A program made the translations under genes and the position numbers. Below the pieces are notes generated by a model. The model saw only the letters and a program-made list of their open reading frames with translations, was not told the origin of the DNA and ran no database searches. Positions 31,109 to 39,639 of a stretch of DNA of 64,000 nt are shown here, piece after piece (the stretch's first letter is position 1; every line of letters starts with the position of its first letter). This DNA is from Deltaproteobacteria bacterium (GTDB lineage Bacteria; Myxococcota_A; UBA9160; UBA6930), in the NCBI GenBank assembly GCA_016875395.1, contig VGRF01000008.1, positions 85,568 to 149,567 on the forward strand, read 5' to 3'.

Positions 31109-31729
31109 TCAGGTCTCCCCTAACAGCGCGAGCACCGCTGCCTCTTGCGCAGCGCGAGCGCGCGCGGGCGTGAGACCCTGATCGCGGCACAGCCGGTCCC
31201 AGGCTTCGAACGACGCGACCAGCTCGATCGCGTCGCTCGTGGCATGCGTGGCCTTCGCGAGCTCGGGCAGCCACAGCGCGAGGTGTTCGCGCAGCTGCAG
31301 CACGAGCTTCTCGTGCTCGGCGTTCAGGAACGGCGAGCGCTCGCGATTCAAGTTGCCCGAGCGCTTGTAAGGCGCGATGCGCTCGAACAGGCGCGCGCGG
31401 CGCTGCACCATCGTGCGCGCGCGCTGCGCCACCCCGCCCCTCGGCTGATCCGCCGCGACGATCGGCTCCACCTCGCGGCGCAGGCGCTTCGTGACCCCCG
31501 CGTAGAGGCTCTCCATGTCCGTGAAGTGACGGAACACGCTGCGCAGGCCCACGCCCGCGCGCGCCGCGACCTGCTCTGCAGTGGGCTCGAGCACGCCCTC
31601 GCCCACCAGCTCGAACATCGCGCCGGCGATCGCGTCGCGATTGCGCTCGCCGCGCTGGACGCGCCCATCCGGTGCGCCCTTCGCCTTCGCGCGCGCGCTC
31701 GCCCGCTTCGCCGCTGCTCTCCGCTTCAC
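31109..31729 (-). CDS. TetR-family transcriptional regulator
   Basis: A TetR-type repressor of about 206 residues. The DNA-binding domain reads GERNRDAIAGAMFELVGEG, then PTAEQVAARAGVGLRSVFRHFTD. The C-terminal ligand domain is unassigned. I place the start at GTG 31729, preceded by GAGG at six bases. An ATG at 31855 would add 42 residues but has no SD and would put a promoter-like palindrome (31748-31764) inside the coding region. The same palindrome stands in two further promoters downstream, so this protein is the likely regulator of the 31-39.6 kb island and of itself. Confidence 0.85.
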   Translation of the reverse strand: MKRRAAAKRASARAKAKGAPDGRVQRGERNRDAIAGAMFELVGEGVLEPTAEQVAARAGVGLRSVFRHFTDMESLYAGVTKRLRREVEPIVAADQPRGGVAQRARTMVQRRARLFERIAPYKRSGNLNRERSPFLNAEHEKLVLQLREHLALWLPELAKATHATSDAIELVASFEAWDRLCRDQGLTPARARAAQEAAVLALLGET

Positions 31730-31747
31730 CGCCGGCCTCGCAAATGC

Positions 31748-31764
31748 TGGCACCCACAGTGCCA
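31748..31764. promoter_or_regulatory. Palindromic operator 1, TGGCAC-N5-GTGCCA
   Basis: A perfect 6+6 palindrome with 5-base spacer, flanked on the right by CAA. It ends 19 bases upstream of the proposed TetR start and faces the divergent DUF4345 gene. The same arrangement recurs at 33329 and 37917, supporting autoregulation by the TetR protein; binding is inferred. Confidence 0.6.
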
Positions 31765-31898
31765 CAAGCGTGCGTGCGAATCCCAGGGCGAGGCGCAACG
31801 CATCGCGCGCCGTCTCGCCCAGAAATCCTGGAAGCTCGCGTGGAAGCGCGGCCATCACGCTGCCATGATCGAGGCTTCTCGCACGAAGAGGCGCCTCG

Positions 31899-32276
31899 AT
31901 GCAAACCGCGCTGCGCTGGCTCTCACGAATTCTGGGCGCGTTCTTCTTGGTGGAGGGCGTGAGCTGGCTCGCCAACCCGGCAGGCGCCGCGCAGGGCCTC
32001 GCGATGCCGCTGCTCGACGGCCTCGGACGCAGCACCCAGGTGGGCGACTTCGCGGCGTTCTTCCTCGCGATCGGCGCCACGGCCCTCGCCGGTGCGCGCG
32101 CAGGTCACGCACGCCTGTTGTTCGTGCCCGCAGGAATCCTCGCGGCGGCGGCTCTCGGGCGCACGCTCGCATGGGCGCTCCACGGTGCGGACTTCGCGAG
32201 CGTGTTCATCGGCGTCGAGGTCATGGCTGCCGCGATCCTGGCCTTCGCCGCGACGAGACTCGATGCCAGCGCGTAA
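31899..32276 (+). CDS. Small membrane protein, DUF4345-like
   Basis: A 125-residue protein of four hydrophobic helices (ILGAFFLVEGVSWLANPAGA at the start, VFIGVEVMAAAILAFAATRL at the end), resembling DUF4345-type proteins of unknown function. It is divergent from the TetR gene, with operator 1 between or near both promoters, so it is probably controlled by TetR. Its stop lies six bases from the convergent GST gene stop. Confidence 0.65.
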   Translation: MQTALRWLSRILGAFFLVEGVSWLANPAGAAQGLAMPLLDGLGRSTQVGDFAAFFLAIGATALAGARAGHARLLFVPAGILAAAALGRTLAWALHGADFASVFIGVEVMAAAILAFAATRLDASA

Positions 32277-32282
32277 CGCCTG

Positions 32283-33299
32283 TTAGGCGAACAGCGCCTC
32301 GCAGCCGGTTCCCGCGAGCACCTCGCCCACCGCCGCCCGATCGCCGCTCGCGAGCTCTGCATGGCCCTCGCGCAGCCACTGCAGGCACTTGCCCTGATAA
32401 GGGAACGGCTGCTGCACCCAAGGCTTGCCGTCGATCACGCACTCGACGCGCTCGGCGCGGCGCGCGAGCGCATCCGCGTTCGCGAGCAGGAAGGGCGCGT
32501 AGACGCGGCCCACTTCGGCGAAGAGCGCGCGCAGGGCGGGCGTGATCGCACCGCGCGCGATCCAGCCCGAGTCCGCCACCTCGAGGCCCGACAAGTCCTC
32601 CACGATGTCGACCCACGCGACCACGCGCGGCGCGAGCGCGAGCGCCTCGCCGCGCGGCGTCGGATCGAAGCTCGCGAGCTGCGTGAGCTGGCCGTAGAGA
32701 CCGAAGTCTGCGGCGCTCGGCCGGGCTCCGAACACGAAGGGCGCCTCGCGTAGCCGCGCGTCGAGGAGCCGTAACAAGCGCCGGTAGCTCTCCTCGATCA
32801 CCGGCGCCGTCGTCGCGTTCGAGCCCACCACCCACAGCCGGCCGATCTGACGCTCCGAGAACATCTTCGCAGCGGCGACCGCGTTCTCCTCGGCGTCGTC
32901 GACGCGCCGCCAGCGCGGAAGGATTGCGGCGGCCTGCGCGATGTCCGCCGCGTACGCCCAGCGGTAGTGGAACATCATCTTCGTCGCCCACTCGTCCGCG
33001 TAGTCCTCGAGCAGCGCGTCGAGGAACGCGAGCGCCGGGTCGTCCGGAATCACGGAGCGCCCGGCGTGCTCCCGCTCGAGGCGGCGAATCAGCGGCGAGG
33101 AGTCCGTGAGCGCCTCCCTGGCGAAGGGGTAGACGAGCTGCGGCAGCAGCTCGACACGCGGCCTCGGCAGCGAGCGAGCGCCGGGCGAGCCCGCTTGAAC
33201 CCACGCGTGGGGGATGCGCCGGTAGCGCAGCACCGCGCGTAGCTTGCGGCTGTAGGGCGAGCCGGGCGCGCCCACGATGCGAAGCGTCGAATCGGTCAC
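32283..33299 (-). CDS. Glutathione S-transferase-like protein
   Basis: A 338-residue protein with an N-terminal thioredoxin fold (VGAPGSPYSRKLRAVLRYRR, cis-Pro region LLPQLVYP, then DSSPLIRRLE contacting glutathione) and a helical C-terminal domain containing FGARPSAADFGLYGQLTQL. The serine of SPYS stands where GSTs have the activating Ser/Cys. It is longer than classical GSTs (about 220), with about 100 extra C-terminal residues. It starts at GTG 33299 and diverges from a DUF1330-like gene across operator 2. A glutathione-dependent detoxification role is likely; substrate unknown. Confidence 0.82.
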   Translation of the reverse strand: MTDSTLRIVGAPGSPYSRKLRAVLRYRRIPHAWVQAGSPGARSLPRPRVELLPQLVYPFAREALTDSSPLIRRLEREHAGRSVIPDDPALAFLDALLEDYADEWATKMMFHYRWAYAADIAQAAAILPRWRRVDDAEENAVAAAKMFSERQIGRLWVVGSNATTAPVIEESYRRLLRLLDARLREAPFVFGARPSAADFGLYGQLTQLASFDPTPRGEALALAPRVVAWVDIVEDLSGLEVADSGWIARGAITPALRALFAEVGRVYAPFLLANADALARRAERVECVIDGKPWVQQPFPYQGKCLQWLREGHAELASGDRAAVGEVLAGTGCEALFA

Positions 33300-33328
33300 G
33301 TCGTCGTCTCCGGTTCCGGCGCAGATTA

Positions 33329-33345
33329 TGGCACGGCCTGTGCCA
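33329..33345. promoter_or_regulatory. Palindromic operator 2, TGGCAC-N5-GTGCCA
   Basis: Perfect 6+6 palindrome with 5-base spacer, extended on the right by CAA and on the left by TTA. It lies between the divergent GST (start 33299) and DUF1330-like (start 33368) genes, 22 bases before the latter's ATG. Same architecture as the sites at 31748 and 37917. Confidence 0.65.
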
Positions 33346-33367
33346 CAATGGCGCGCGAGGAGCCGCC

Positions 33368-34009
33368 ATGAACTCGCGCCTTCGCCGCCTCTCGCCTTGG
33401 CTCGCCGCCGCGCTCTTCTACGCGGTGTTCCGGCTCTGGTACGACGGCTTCGCAGCGCCGCTGAGCCCGGACGAGATCGCGCGCTACGTCGCCGTGATGG
33501 AGGAGCGCGGCCAGCCACCCGAGCGCATCGCGCTCCTGCGCAAGTTCCTCGCGGAAGACGACGGCCGCGACTTCGTGATGGTGAACCTGATCGCGTTCGA
33601 GGAGGCGCCGCAGGCGGTCGGCGACATGAGGCCCGGCGAGAGCGGGCGCGACGCGATGGATCGCTACATGGCGCACATGACGCCCGCGCTGCTCGCCCGC
33701 GGCTCGCACCCGATCCTCGGCGGTGATGCGGCCGCGCACGCGATCGAGGTGTGGGGTCTGCCCGATGCGGAGCGTTGGTCGATGGCGGGCGTCGTCCGCT
33801 ATCGCAGCCGGCGCGACATGATCGAGATCGCGACGCAGCCGGAGTTTCGCGACGCCCACGTCTACAAGCGCGCGGCGATGGAGAAGACCGTCGCGGTGCC
33901 GATCGCGCCCTACTTCGTCGCGGGCGGGCCGCGCCTCGCGGTCGCGCTCGCGCTCGTTGCGGGCGCGGCGCTCGCACACGCCGCGCTCGCGCGGCGGGGC
34001 GCCCAGTGA
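33368..34009 (+). CDS. Membrane-anchored DUF1330-like protein
   Basis: A 213-residue protein with a helix near 10-27 (LAAALFYAVFRLWY) and another at the C-terminus (RLAVALALVAGAALAHAAL). Between them is a probable dimeric alpha-beta barrel: FVMVNLIAFEE, then RRDMIEIATQPEFRDAHVYK. This central part is similar to the free-standing DUF1330 protein at 37511, so the two are paralogues under the same operator type. Its stop overlaps the next start (GTGA). The family's chemistry is unknown; relatives resemble monooxygenase-type barrels. Confidence 0.72.
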   Translation: MNSRLRRLSPWLAAALFYAVFRLWYDGFAAPLSPDEIARYVAVMEERGQPPERIALLRKFLAEDDGRDFVMVNLIAFEEAPQAVGDMRPGESGRDAMDRYMAHMTPALLARGSHPILGGDAAAHAIEVWGLPDAERWSMAGVVRYRSRRDMIEIATQPEFRDAHVYKRAAMEKTVAVPIAPYFVAGGPRLAVALALVAGAALAHAALARRGAQ

Positions 34010-35334
34010 CGCTCGCACGACGCATCGCACCGCTCGTGATGGGCGCGGTCACGAGCTCGCGCACGCGCGACGTGCGGCGGGCGATCGCGCGGATCTCGCG
34101 CCGCATTCGCGGGCGCGCCCGCGAGGTGCACTACTTCCACCAAGCCGGCGATCCCTACAGCCACCTCGCCGCGCAGACGCTGCGCTCGCTCACGGAGCGC
34201 TACGAGATCGCGCTCGTGCCGCACCTCGTGGCGCCGCCGAGCGACGCGGCGGCGCCCGAGCGCGCGCTGCTCGAAGCCTTCGCGCGCCGCGACGCCGCCG
34301 ACGTCGCGCGTGGCTACTGGCTCGCGTTCCCCGCGAATGCAGGCGCGCCCTCGATGGACGCGCTCGCGCGCGCGCAGCGCTTGCTCGCGCACGCGATCGC
34401 GCGCGGCGGCTTCGTGGGCAATGCGGCGGCGATCGGCGCGGCGCTGTGGAACGCCGACGAGGCCGCGCTCTTGCGCTTGGGCAGCGAGCTCGGCGAAGCC
34501 AGCGAGGCGGACACGGCGGCTGCGCTCGCCGCGGGCACGGCGCTGCGCGAACGCCTCGGGCACTACCTCGGCGCGATGTTCTTCCATGAGGGCGAGTGGT
34601 ACTGGGGCGTGGACCGCCTGCATCACCTCGAGCGCCGCTTGCGCGACGAAGGCGCGGTGCGGGCCGCGGCGCAGGGCGCCTTCATCGCGCCGCGCCCCGC
34701 GCCGAAGCGCGGCCCGGTCAGTAACAACCCCGGCGTCACGCTGGAGTTCTTCCTCTCGCTGCGCAGCCCTTACACCTACGCCGTGACCGAGCGCGTCTAC
34801 GCGCTCGCGCGGCACTACGGCATCGAGCTCGCGCTGAAGCCCGTGCTCCCGATGGTCATGCGCGGGCTGCCGGTGCCAGCGGAGAAGCGGATGTACATCC
34901 TGCTCGACACGAAGCGCGAGGCCGAGGACGCCGGCGTCCCGTTCGGGCGCATCTGCGACCCCGTCGGGCGCCCCGTCGAGCGCTGCTTTTCCCTCTACCC
35001 GTGGGCGCGCGAGCACGGGCGCGCGGCGGAGTTGTTACTGGAGTTCATGCGCGCCGCGTGGTCGCAGGGCGTCGACACCGGAAGCGACGCCGGGCTTCGC
35101 CTCGCCGCCCTGCGCGCGGGGCTCGATTGGCGCGAGGCGCAGCAGCACGTCGACCGCGACGAGAGCTGGCGCACGGAGCTCGAAGCGAATCGCGAGGAGA
35201 TGTTCGCGATCGGCCTCTGGGGCGTGCCGAGCTTCCGCGTGCGCGGCGGCGGCGCTCCGGACTACTCGACCTGGGGGCAAGACCGGCTGTGGCGCGTGGA
35301 AGAGGAAATCTGCGCGCGCGCCCCGAACCGCTGA
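34006..35334 (+). CDS. Tandem DsbA-fold protein (2-hydroxychromene-2-carboxylate isomerase-like)
   Basis: A 442-residue protein containing two thioredoxin-like DsbA domains. The first (about 40-225) has VHYFHQAGDPYSHLAAQTL; the second (about 245-440) has LEFFLSLRSPYTYAVTERVY and the C-terminal GLWGVPSFRVRG. Both carry SPY/DPYS-type sites in place of the CxxC of disulfide oxidases, as in kappa-GST and 2-hydroxychromene-2-carboxylate isomerases, which use glutathione. Those enzymes are usually about 200 residues, so this is a duplication/fusion. It starts at GTG 34006 overlapping the DUF1330-like stop and is read from operator 2. Confidence 0.82.
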   Translation: MTLARRIAPLVMGAVTSSRTRDVRRAIARISRRIRGRAREVHYFHQAGDPYSHLAAQTLRSLTERYEIALVPHLVAPPSDAAAPERALLEAFARRDAADVARGYWLAFPANAGAPSMDALARAQRLLAHAIARGGFVGNAAAIGAALWNADEAALLRLGSELGEASEADTAAALAAGTALRERLGHYLGAMFFHEGEWYWGVDRLHHLERRLRDEGAVRAAAQGAFIAPRPAPKRGPVSNNPGVTLEFFLSLRSPYTYAVTERVYALARHYGIELALKPVLPMVMRGLPVPAEKRMYILLDTKREAEDAGVPFGRICDPVGRPVERCFSLYPWAREHGRAAELLLEFMRAAWSQGVDTGSDAGLRLAALRAGLDWREAQQHVDRDESWRTELEANREEMFAIGLWGVPSFRVRGGGAPDYSTWGQDRLWRVEEEICARAPNR

Positions 35335-35344
35335 GCCCGCGAAC

Positions 35345-36037
35345 TCAGCGCGCCCACTTCGTGCCGGGCGGCGTGTCGCACGGCCCGCCGATGCGCTCGA
35401 GCGTGACGACGCGGTCGCCGAGATCGGGGCGGTGCCACACGAGATGCCCGTCCGCGTCGAGCTTGCGCGTGATCGCGATCGGGATGCGCGGCGGACGCAG
35501 CACGAACGCGCCGTCCTCGAAGCTCGCGATCGCCGTGATCGGCGTTCTGAAGTCGAGTGCGGAGACGTCGTGCACCGCGTTCGCTTCGGTTCCGTCCGCG
35601 CGCGCGTCCGCGATCGTGCCTCCGCCCATGTCGACGATGCGGTTTCCGCACTGCTCGATGCGCTCGACGTAGTCGTAGATGCGATCACCGGCCGGCACCC
35701 GCGTCCGCTCGCGCGCGACACCGAGCGCGTCCAACAACACGAACTTCGCGATGGCGAGCGGACGCCAGCCGGGAGCCTCGACTTGCTCTGCGCGAAGCGT
35801 CTTCCACAACCCGCGCAGGTCGGGAGCGCCGGGCGTCAGCGGCTCCGTGCAGGCAGCGAGCACCGGCGCCGGGAACTTCGCGCCGTAGCCGCCCGGCGGA
35901 GAGTGCGCGACGGGGATGTCGGCTGCGTTCACCTCCCGAACGAGCGACGGCTGTGGGCACTGCGGCTTCGGCTCCGCCCGTGCTTCGACAGCGAGAGCGA
36001 GCAGCAAGGCAACGCGCGCCGCGGACGCGCGCGTCAC
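35345..36037 (-). CDS. Secreted protein of unknown function
   Basis: A 230-residue protein with a signal peptide (cleavage near residue 21, VEARA). Four or more cysteines in the mature part (PQCPQPS, LAACTEP, IEQCGNRI, GPCDTPP) could form disulfides. Central sequence LRGLWKTLRAEQVEAPGW and YDYVERIEQCGNRIVDMGGG suggests a lipocalin-like barrel, but no family is assigned. It is the last gene of a four-gene minus-strand unit and overlaps the upstream membrane protein gene (ATGA). Confidence 0.68.
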   Translation of the reverse strand: MTRASAARVALLLALAVEARAEPKPQCPQPSLVREVNAADIPVAHSPPGGYGAKFPAPVLAACTEPLTPGAPDLRGLWKTLRAEQVEAPGWRPLAIAKFVLLDALGVARERTRVPAGDRIYDYVERIEQCGNRIVDMGGGTIADARADGTEANAVHDVSALDFRTPITAIASFEDGAFVLRPPRIPIAITRKLDADGHLVWHRPDLGDRVVTLERIGGPCDTPPGTKWAR

Positions 36038-36474
36038 TGCGCCTCCGTCTTGCCGTGCGACTCACGCAGCGAGAGCCACAGCGCGAGCGCGACGACGGGG
36101 ACGCCGTAGAGCGCGCCGAACTTTCCGGGCGCGTCGACGCTGAGCGGCTTCCACACCCATAACAACCATGCGCCCGCGACCTGCTTCGCGAGCAGAAACG
36201 CGAGCAGCGTCGGAACCCAGCGCCGATAGCGCGTGACCACGCCGAGCTCGATCACGCCCCACGCGATCTGGTCCAGGCCGATCGAGGCGAGGAAGCTGAT
36301 CGTCGGCGCCGCGTTGTGCGTGAGGTCGATCCCGGCGATGCGGCTCGCGCCCGAGTCCTGCCAGAACACGTGCACCCAGCCGCGGAAGGCGTTGATCGCG
36401 ATCTGGAGCCACAAGAACCCAATCGCGAGCGGAGAGCCGCGGTACTCGTTGTCGGGCGGCGGCAGAATGCGCAT
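36034..36474 (-). CDS. Membrane protein of unknown function
   Basis: A 146-residue protein with four likely membrane helices (LAIGFLWLQIAINAFRGWV first, VPVVALALWLSLRE last). No family recognised. It lies between the haloalkane dehalogenase gene (6-base gap) and the secreted protein gene (4-base overlap), so it belongs to the operon behind operator 3. Confidence 0.65.
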   Translation of the reverse strand: MRILPPPDNEYRGSPLAIGFLWLQIAINAFRGWVHVFWQDSGASRIAGIDLTHNAAPTISFLASIGLDQIAWGVIELGVVTRYRRWVPTLLAFLLAKQVAGAWLLWVWKPLSVDAPGKFGALYGVPVVALALWLSLRESHGKTEAQ

Positions 36475-36480
36475 GCGCGA

Positions 36481-37491
36481 TCAGGCCGGCGTGCGCGCGA
36501 TGAAGTCGAGCGTGATCCGCGCAAGCTCTTCGCCCGCGTCTTCCTGCACGAAGTGCCCCGCGCCCGCGATGATCGTGTGCGGCTGGCCCTTCGCACCGGG
36601 CACTTCGGCTTGGAAGCGCGCGTCGCCGCCCTTCGTCACCGGATCGCTGTCGCTGAACGCGGTGAGGAACGGCTTCGCGAAGCGCCCGAGCGCCTCCCAC
36701 GCGCGCCGGTTGTCAGGAATCGCAGTGTCGTCGGGCAGGATCGGCACCAGCGTGGGGAAGCGGCGCGCGCCGGCGACGTAACGCTCGTCGGGAAACGGCG
36801 CGTCGTACGCCGCCGCTTCAGCGGGCGCGAGCTTCGGGCACATCGCGCGCAGGACGTTGCCCGGCGTGAACGCGGGCGACTCGGCGCAGTGCTTCTGCCA
36901 GTGCATGAAGGGCGGCGCAGCGCCGGGCTTCGTCGCGGCAAAGCCCCGCGCGACCTCGAGCATCGTCTTCGGCACCGGCAGCTGCGCGTAGAGCGCGCGC
37001 AGCGGCACTGCGGCGGCGTCGGGGATGCCGCGCGCGTCGGGCAGGCCCGTGTTCGACGTAACGACCCGCGCGAAGCGTTCGGGCAACTCGGCCACGAGGC
37101 GCAGCCCGATGAGTCCGCCCCAGTCTTGGCAGACGAGCGTGATGCCGCGCAGATCGAGCGCGAGGGTGAACGCGCGCATCCACGCGACGTGGCGCGCGTA
37201 CGAGTAGTCCGCAGTGCGCGTGGGCTTGTCCGAGCGCCCGAAGCCGACGAGATCCGGCGCGATCACGCGATGACCCGCCGCGGCGAAAAGCGGGATCAGC
37301 TTGCGATAGAGGTACGACCAGGTCGGCTGGCCGTGCAGGCACAGGACCGGCGCCGCCGCGCGCGGGCCTTCGTCGACGTAGTGCACGCGCAGCGTGCCGC
37401 CCTCGCCGTCGGCGACGCTCACGTAGCGAGGTGCGTACGGCCAAGCGGGAAGACTCTCGAAGCGCGCGTCCGGCGTGCGAACGAAGTCCAT
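36481..37491 (-). CDS. Haloalkane dehalogenase-like alpha/beta hydrolase
   Basis: Enzymes of this type hydrolyse carbon-halogen bonds to an alcohol and halide. The 336-residue sequence has the DhlA-like layout: HGQPTWSYLYRK with Trp58, nucleophile Asp123 followed by Trp124 in CQDWGG (the two tryptophans bind halide), the acid probably in FSDSDPVTKGG, and His313 in GAGHFVQEDAG. This fits subfamily I. Some proteins with the full motif act on esters or epoxides, so dehalogenation is a strong but untested prediction. It follows the DUF1330 gene by 19 bases. Confidence 0.85.
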   Translation of the reverse strand: MDFVRTPDARFESLPAWPYAPRYVSVADGEGGTLRVHYVDEGPRAAAPVLCLHGQPTWSYLYRKLIPLFAAAGHRVIAPDLVGFGRSDKPTRTADYSYARHVAWMRAFTLALDLRGITLVCQDWGGLIGLRLVAELPERFARVVTSNTGLPDARGIPDAAAVPLRALYAQLPVPKTMLEVARGFAATKPGAAPPFMHWQKHCAESPAFTPGNVLRAMCPKLAPAEAAAYDAPFPDERYVAGARRFPTLVPILPDDTAIPDNRRAWEALGRFAKPFLTAFSDSDPVTKGGDARFQAEVPGAKGQPHTIIAGAGHFVQEDAGEELARITLDFIARTPA

Positions 37492-37510
37492 CGCGGGCTC
37501 CTCGTGCTTG

Positions 37511-37903
37511 TTAGGGGCGCGTCGTCGTGGCGAGCAGCCACTGGCCCTCGAGGCCCGCCGCGCGGTGCACGCCGATGGCGGCGACTTCGGGGCTCGTGGC
37601 GATCTCGACGAACGCCTTGCGCGAGGGGTACTCGACCAGCGCCGCGACGTGGAAGCCTTCGGCGCCGCCGCCGATCACCTGCGAGTCCACCTCGCCCTGC
37701 CAGAGGAAACGCCCGCCGCGCGACTCGACGAGCTTCCGCATCGCCTCGCCGTAGCGCATGTACGCCTCGCGTCCCGAGCTGCCGTCGTCCGGGGCCGTCG
37801 CCTCGGCCTTGAAGCGCAGCAGGTTCAGCATCACGACCGGGCCCGACTCGGGGCTCGCGAGCAGCGCTTCGAGCTGCGCCTTCTTCGGATACACCGCGAT
37901 CAT
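37511..37903 (-). CDS. DUF1330 family protein
   Basis: A 130-residue cytoplasmic protein of the dimeric alpha-beta barrel type (VVMLNLLRFK near residue 23, YPSRKAFVEIATSPEVAAIG near 90). A longer frame to 38047 runs through the operator and sulfatase start region and is rejected; ATG 37903 gives the family N-terminus MIAVYPKKAQ. It is the first gene of the dehalogenase operon and is divergent from the sulfatase. Its stop codon is part of a CCCTAACAAG copy of the dispersed motif. Confidence 0.8.
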   Translation of the reverse strand: MIAVYPKKAQLEALLASPESGPVVMLNLLRFKAEATAPDDGSSGREAYMRYGEAMRKLVESRGGRFLWQGEVDSQVIGGGAEGFHVAALVEYPSRKAFVEIATSPEVAAIGVHRAAGLEGQWLLATTTRP

Positions 37904-37916
37904 TGCTTCGCACCTC

Positions 37917-37939
37917 TTGTGGCACATACAATGCCACAA
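37917..37939. promoter_or_regulatory. Palindromic operator 3, TTGTGGCAC-N5-ATGCCACAA
   Basis: The longest of three related palindromes: nine-base arms with one mismatch and a 5-base spacer. It is centred between the DUF1330/dehalogenase operon (start 37903) and the sulfatase gene (start 37968) and probably controls both directions. Related sites at 31748 and 33329 keep the same spacing. Confidence 0.65.
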
Positions 37940-37967
37940 CTCGCCCTTGCGGGCGCGGAGGCTCGCG

Positions 37968-39618
37968 ATGCGCAGGCTCGTCGTCGTTCTCGCGATCGCG
38001 GCGGCGCTCGGCGCGCTGCTCTGGGCGAACCGCATGGAGCTGATCATGAGGGGCCCCGGCGTCGTCGGGCGACTCGTCGACCCCGTAGGCGAGAACGTCG
38101 CCGTCGTGTGGGAGGCCGGACCGGCGCAGCCGGCGAGCGGGGTGCGCCCGCCGAACGTCGTCGTGATCGTGGCCGACGACCTCGGCTACAACGACCTCAG
38201 CTTCGGCGGCGGAGGCGTCGCGAACGGCGCCGTGCCGACGCCGAACATCGACGGCATCGCGCGCGCCGGGGTCGAGTACACGCGCGGCTACGCCGGCAAC
38301 GCCACCTGCGCGCCCTCGCGCGCCGCGATCATGACCGGGCGCTACCCCACGCGCTTCGGCTTCGAGTTCACGCCCGCGCCGAAGCCGTTCATGCGCCTCA
38401 TCGCGTGGATGCGGCGCAACGAGCCGCTGCCCCCCCATCTACTTCGAGGAGCGCGAGGCCGGCGTTCCCCCGGTGGCGGACCAAGGCGTGCCTCCGAGCG
38501 AGATCACCCTCGCGGAGTTGTTACGGGGCGAGGGCTACCGAACGCTCGGCCTCGGCAAGTGGCACCTCGGCGAGTCGGCGAGATTCCATCCCAATGCGCA
38601 GGGCTTCGACGAGTACCTCGGCTTCGCGCAGGGCGCGTCGCTGTTCATGAACGAAGACGACCCGCGCGTCGTGAATTCCAAGCAGGACTTCGACCCGATC
38701 GACAAGTTCCTGTGGGCGAACCTCGTGTTCGCGGTGCGCAAGGACGGGGGCGAGCGCTTCGCGCCCGACGCGTACATGACCGACTACCTCGCGCGCGAAG
38801 CCGCACGCGCGATCGAAGCGAACCAGCACCGCCCGTTCTTCCTGTACCTCGCGTTCAACGCGCCCCACACGCCGCTGCAGGCGCTGAAGAGTGACTACGA
38901 CGCGCTGCCGCAGATCGAGAATCACACGCTGCGCACCTATGCCGCGATGATCCGTGCGCTCGACCGCGGCGTCGGCGAAGTCTTGGGGGCGCTGCGCGCG
39001 CACGGCCTCGAAGAGAACACGCTGGTGTTCTTCACCAGCGACAACGGCGGCGCGGACTATGTCGGCATTCCCGACCTCAACCAGCCCTATCGCGGTTGGA
39101 AGATGACGTTCTTCGAGGGCGGCATCCGCACGCCGTTCTTCGCGCAGTGGCCCGCGCAAATCCCAGCCGGCACGCGCTTCCACACGCCTGCGGCGCACGT
39201 GGACATCTTCGCGACCGCCGCCGGCGCCGCGCGAGCGACGCTGCCGAGCGACCGCGTCATCGACGGCGTCGACCTCGTGAAGCTCGCGCGCGGCGAAGCG
39301 CAGGGGCGCGCGCACGCCGCGATCTTCTGGAGGAGCGGCCACTACCGCACGATCCTCGCCGACGACTGGAAGCTGCAGGTGAGCGAACGCCCTGACAAGC
39401 AGTGGCTCTTCGATCTCGCGAACGACCCGGCCGAGCGCACCAACCTCGCGGGCGCTCGCCCCGACAAGCTGGCCGAGCTCGCCGCGATCCTCGCGGAGCA
39501 CGAGGAGCAGATGGTGCTGCCCGCCTGGCCTGCGCTGATCGAGGGCCCGATCGCGGTGGATCGCACGCTCGACGCGCAGCGTGTGGAGGGGGAGGAGTAT
39601 GTGTACTGGGCGAACTAG
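37968..39618 (+). pseudogene. Sulfatase gene frameshifted at a C7 tract
   Basis: Type I sulfatases hydrolyse sulfate esters using formylglycine made from a Cys in CxPSR. From ATG 37968 (SD GGAGG) the product has a membrane or signal helix at 4-20, VVIVADDLGYNDLSFGG with metal ligands, and C114 in ATCAPSRAA. At 38430-38436 seven Cs shift the frame. Dropping one C joins it to IYFEERE and then to LLRGEGYRTLGLGKWHLGES, the SDNGGADY metal site and the C-terminus at 39618, a full protein of about 550 residues. As given it would end early. The cause may be an assembly error, phase-variable slippage, or a real mutation. Confidence 0.8.
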
Positions 39619-39639
39619 CGGCCGTTGCGGCGGTACTCG

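Noticed and set aside
31729..31855. N-terminal extension of the TetR protein from ATG 31855
   Set aside because: No ribosome-binding site, not expected for the family, and it would place the palindrome inside the gene; kept only as an alternative start.
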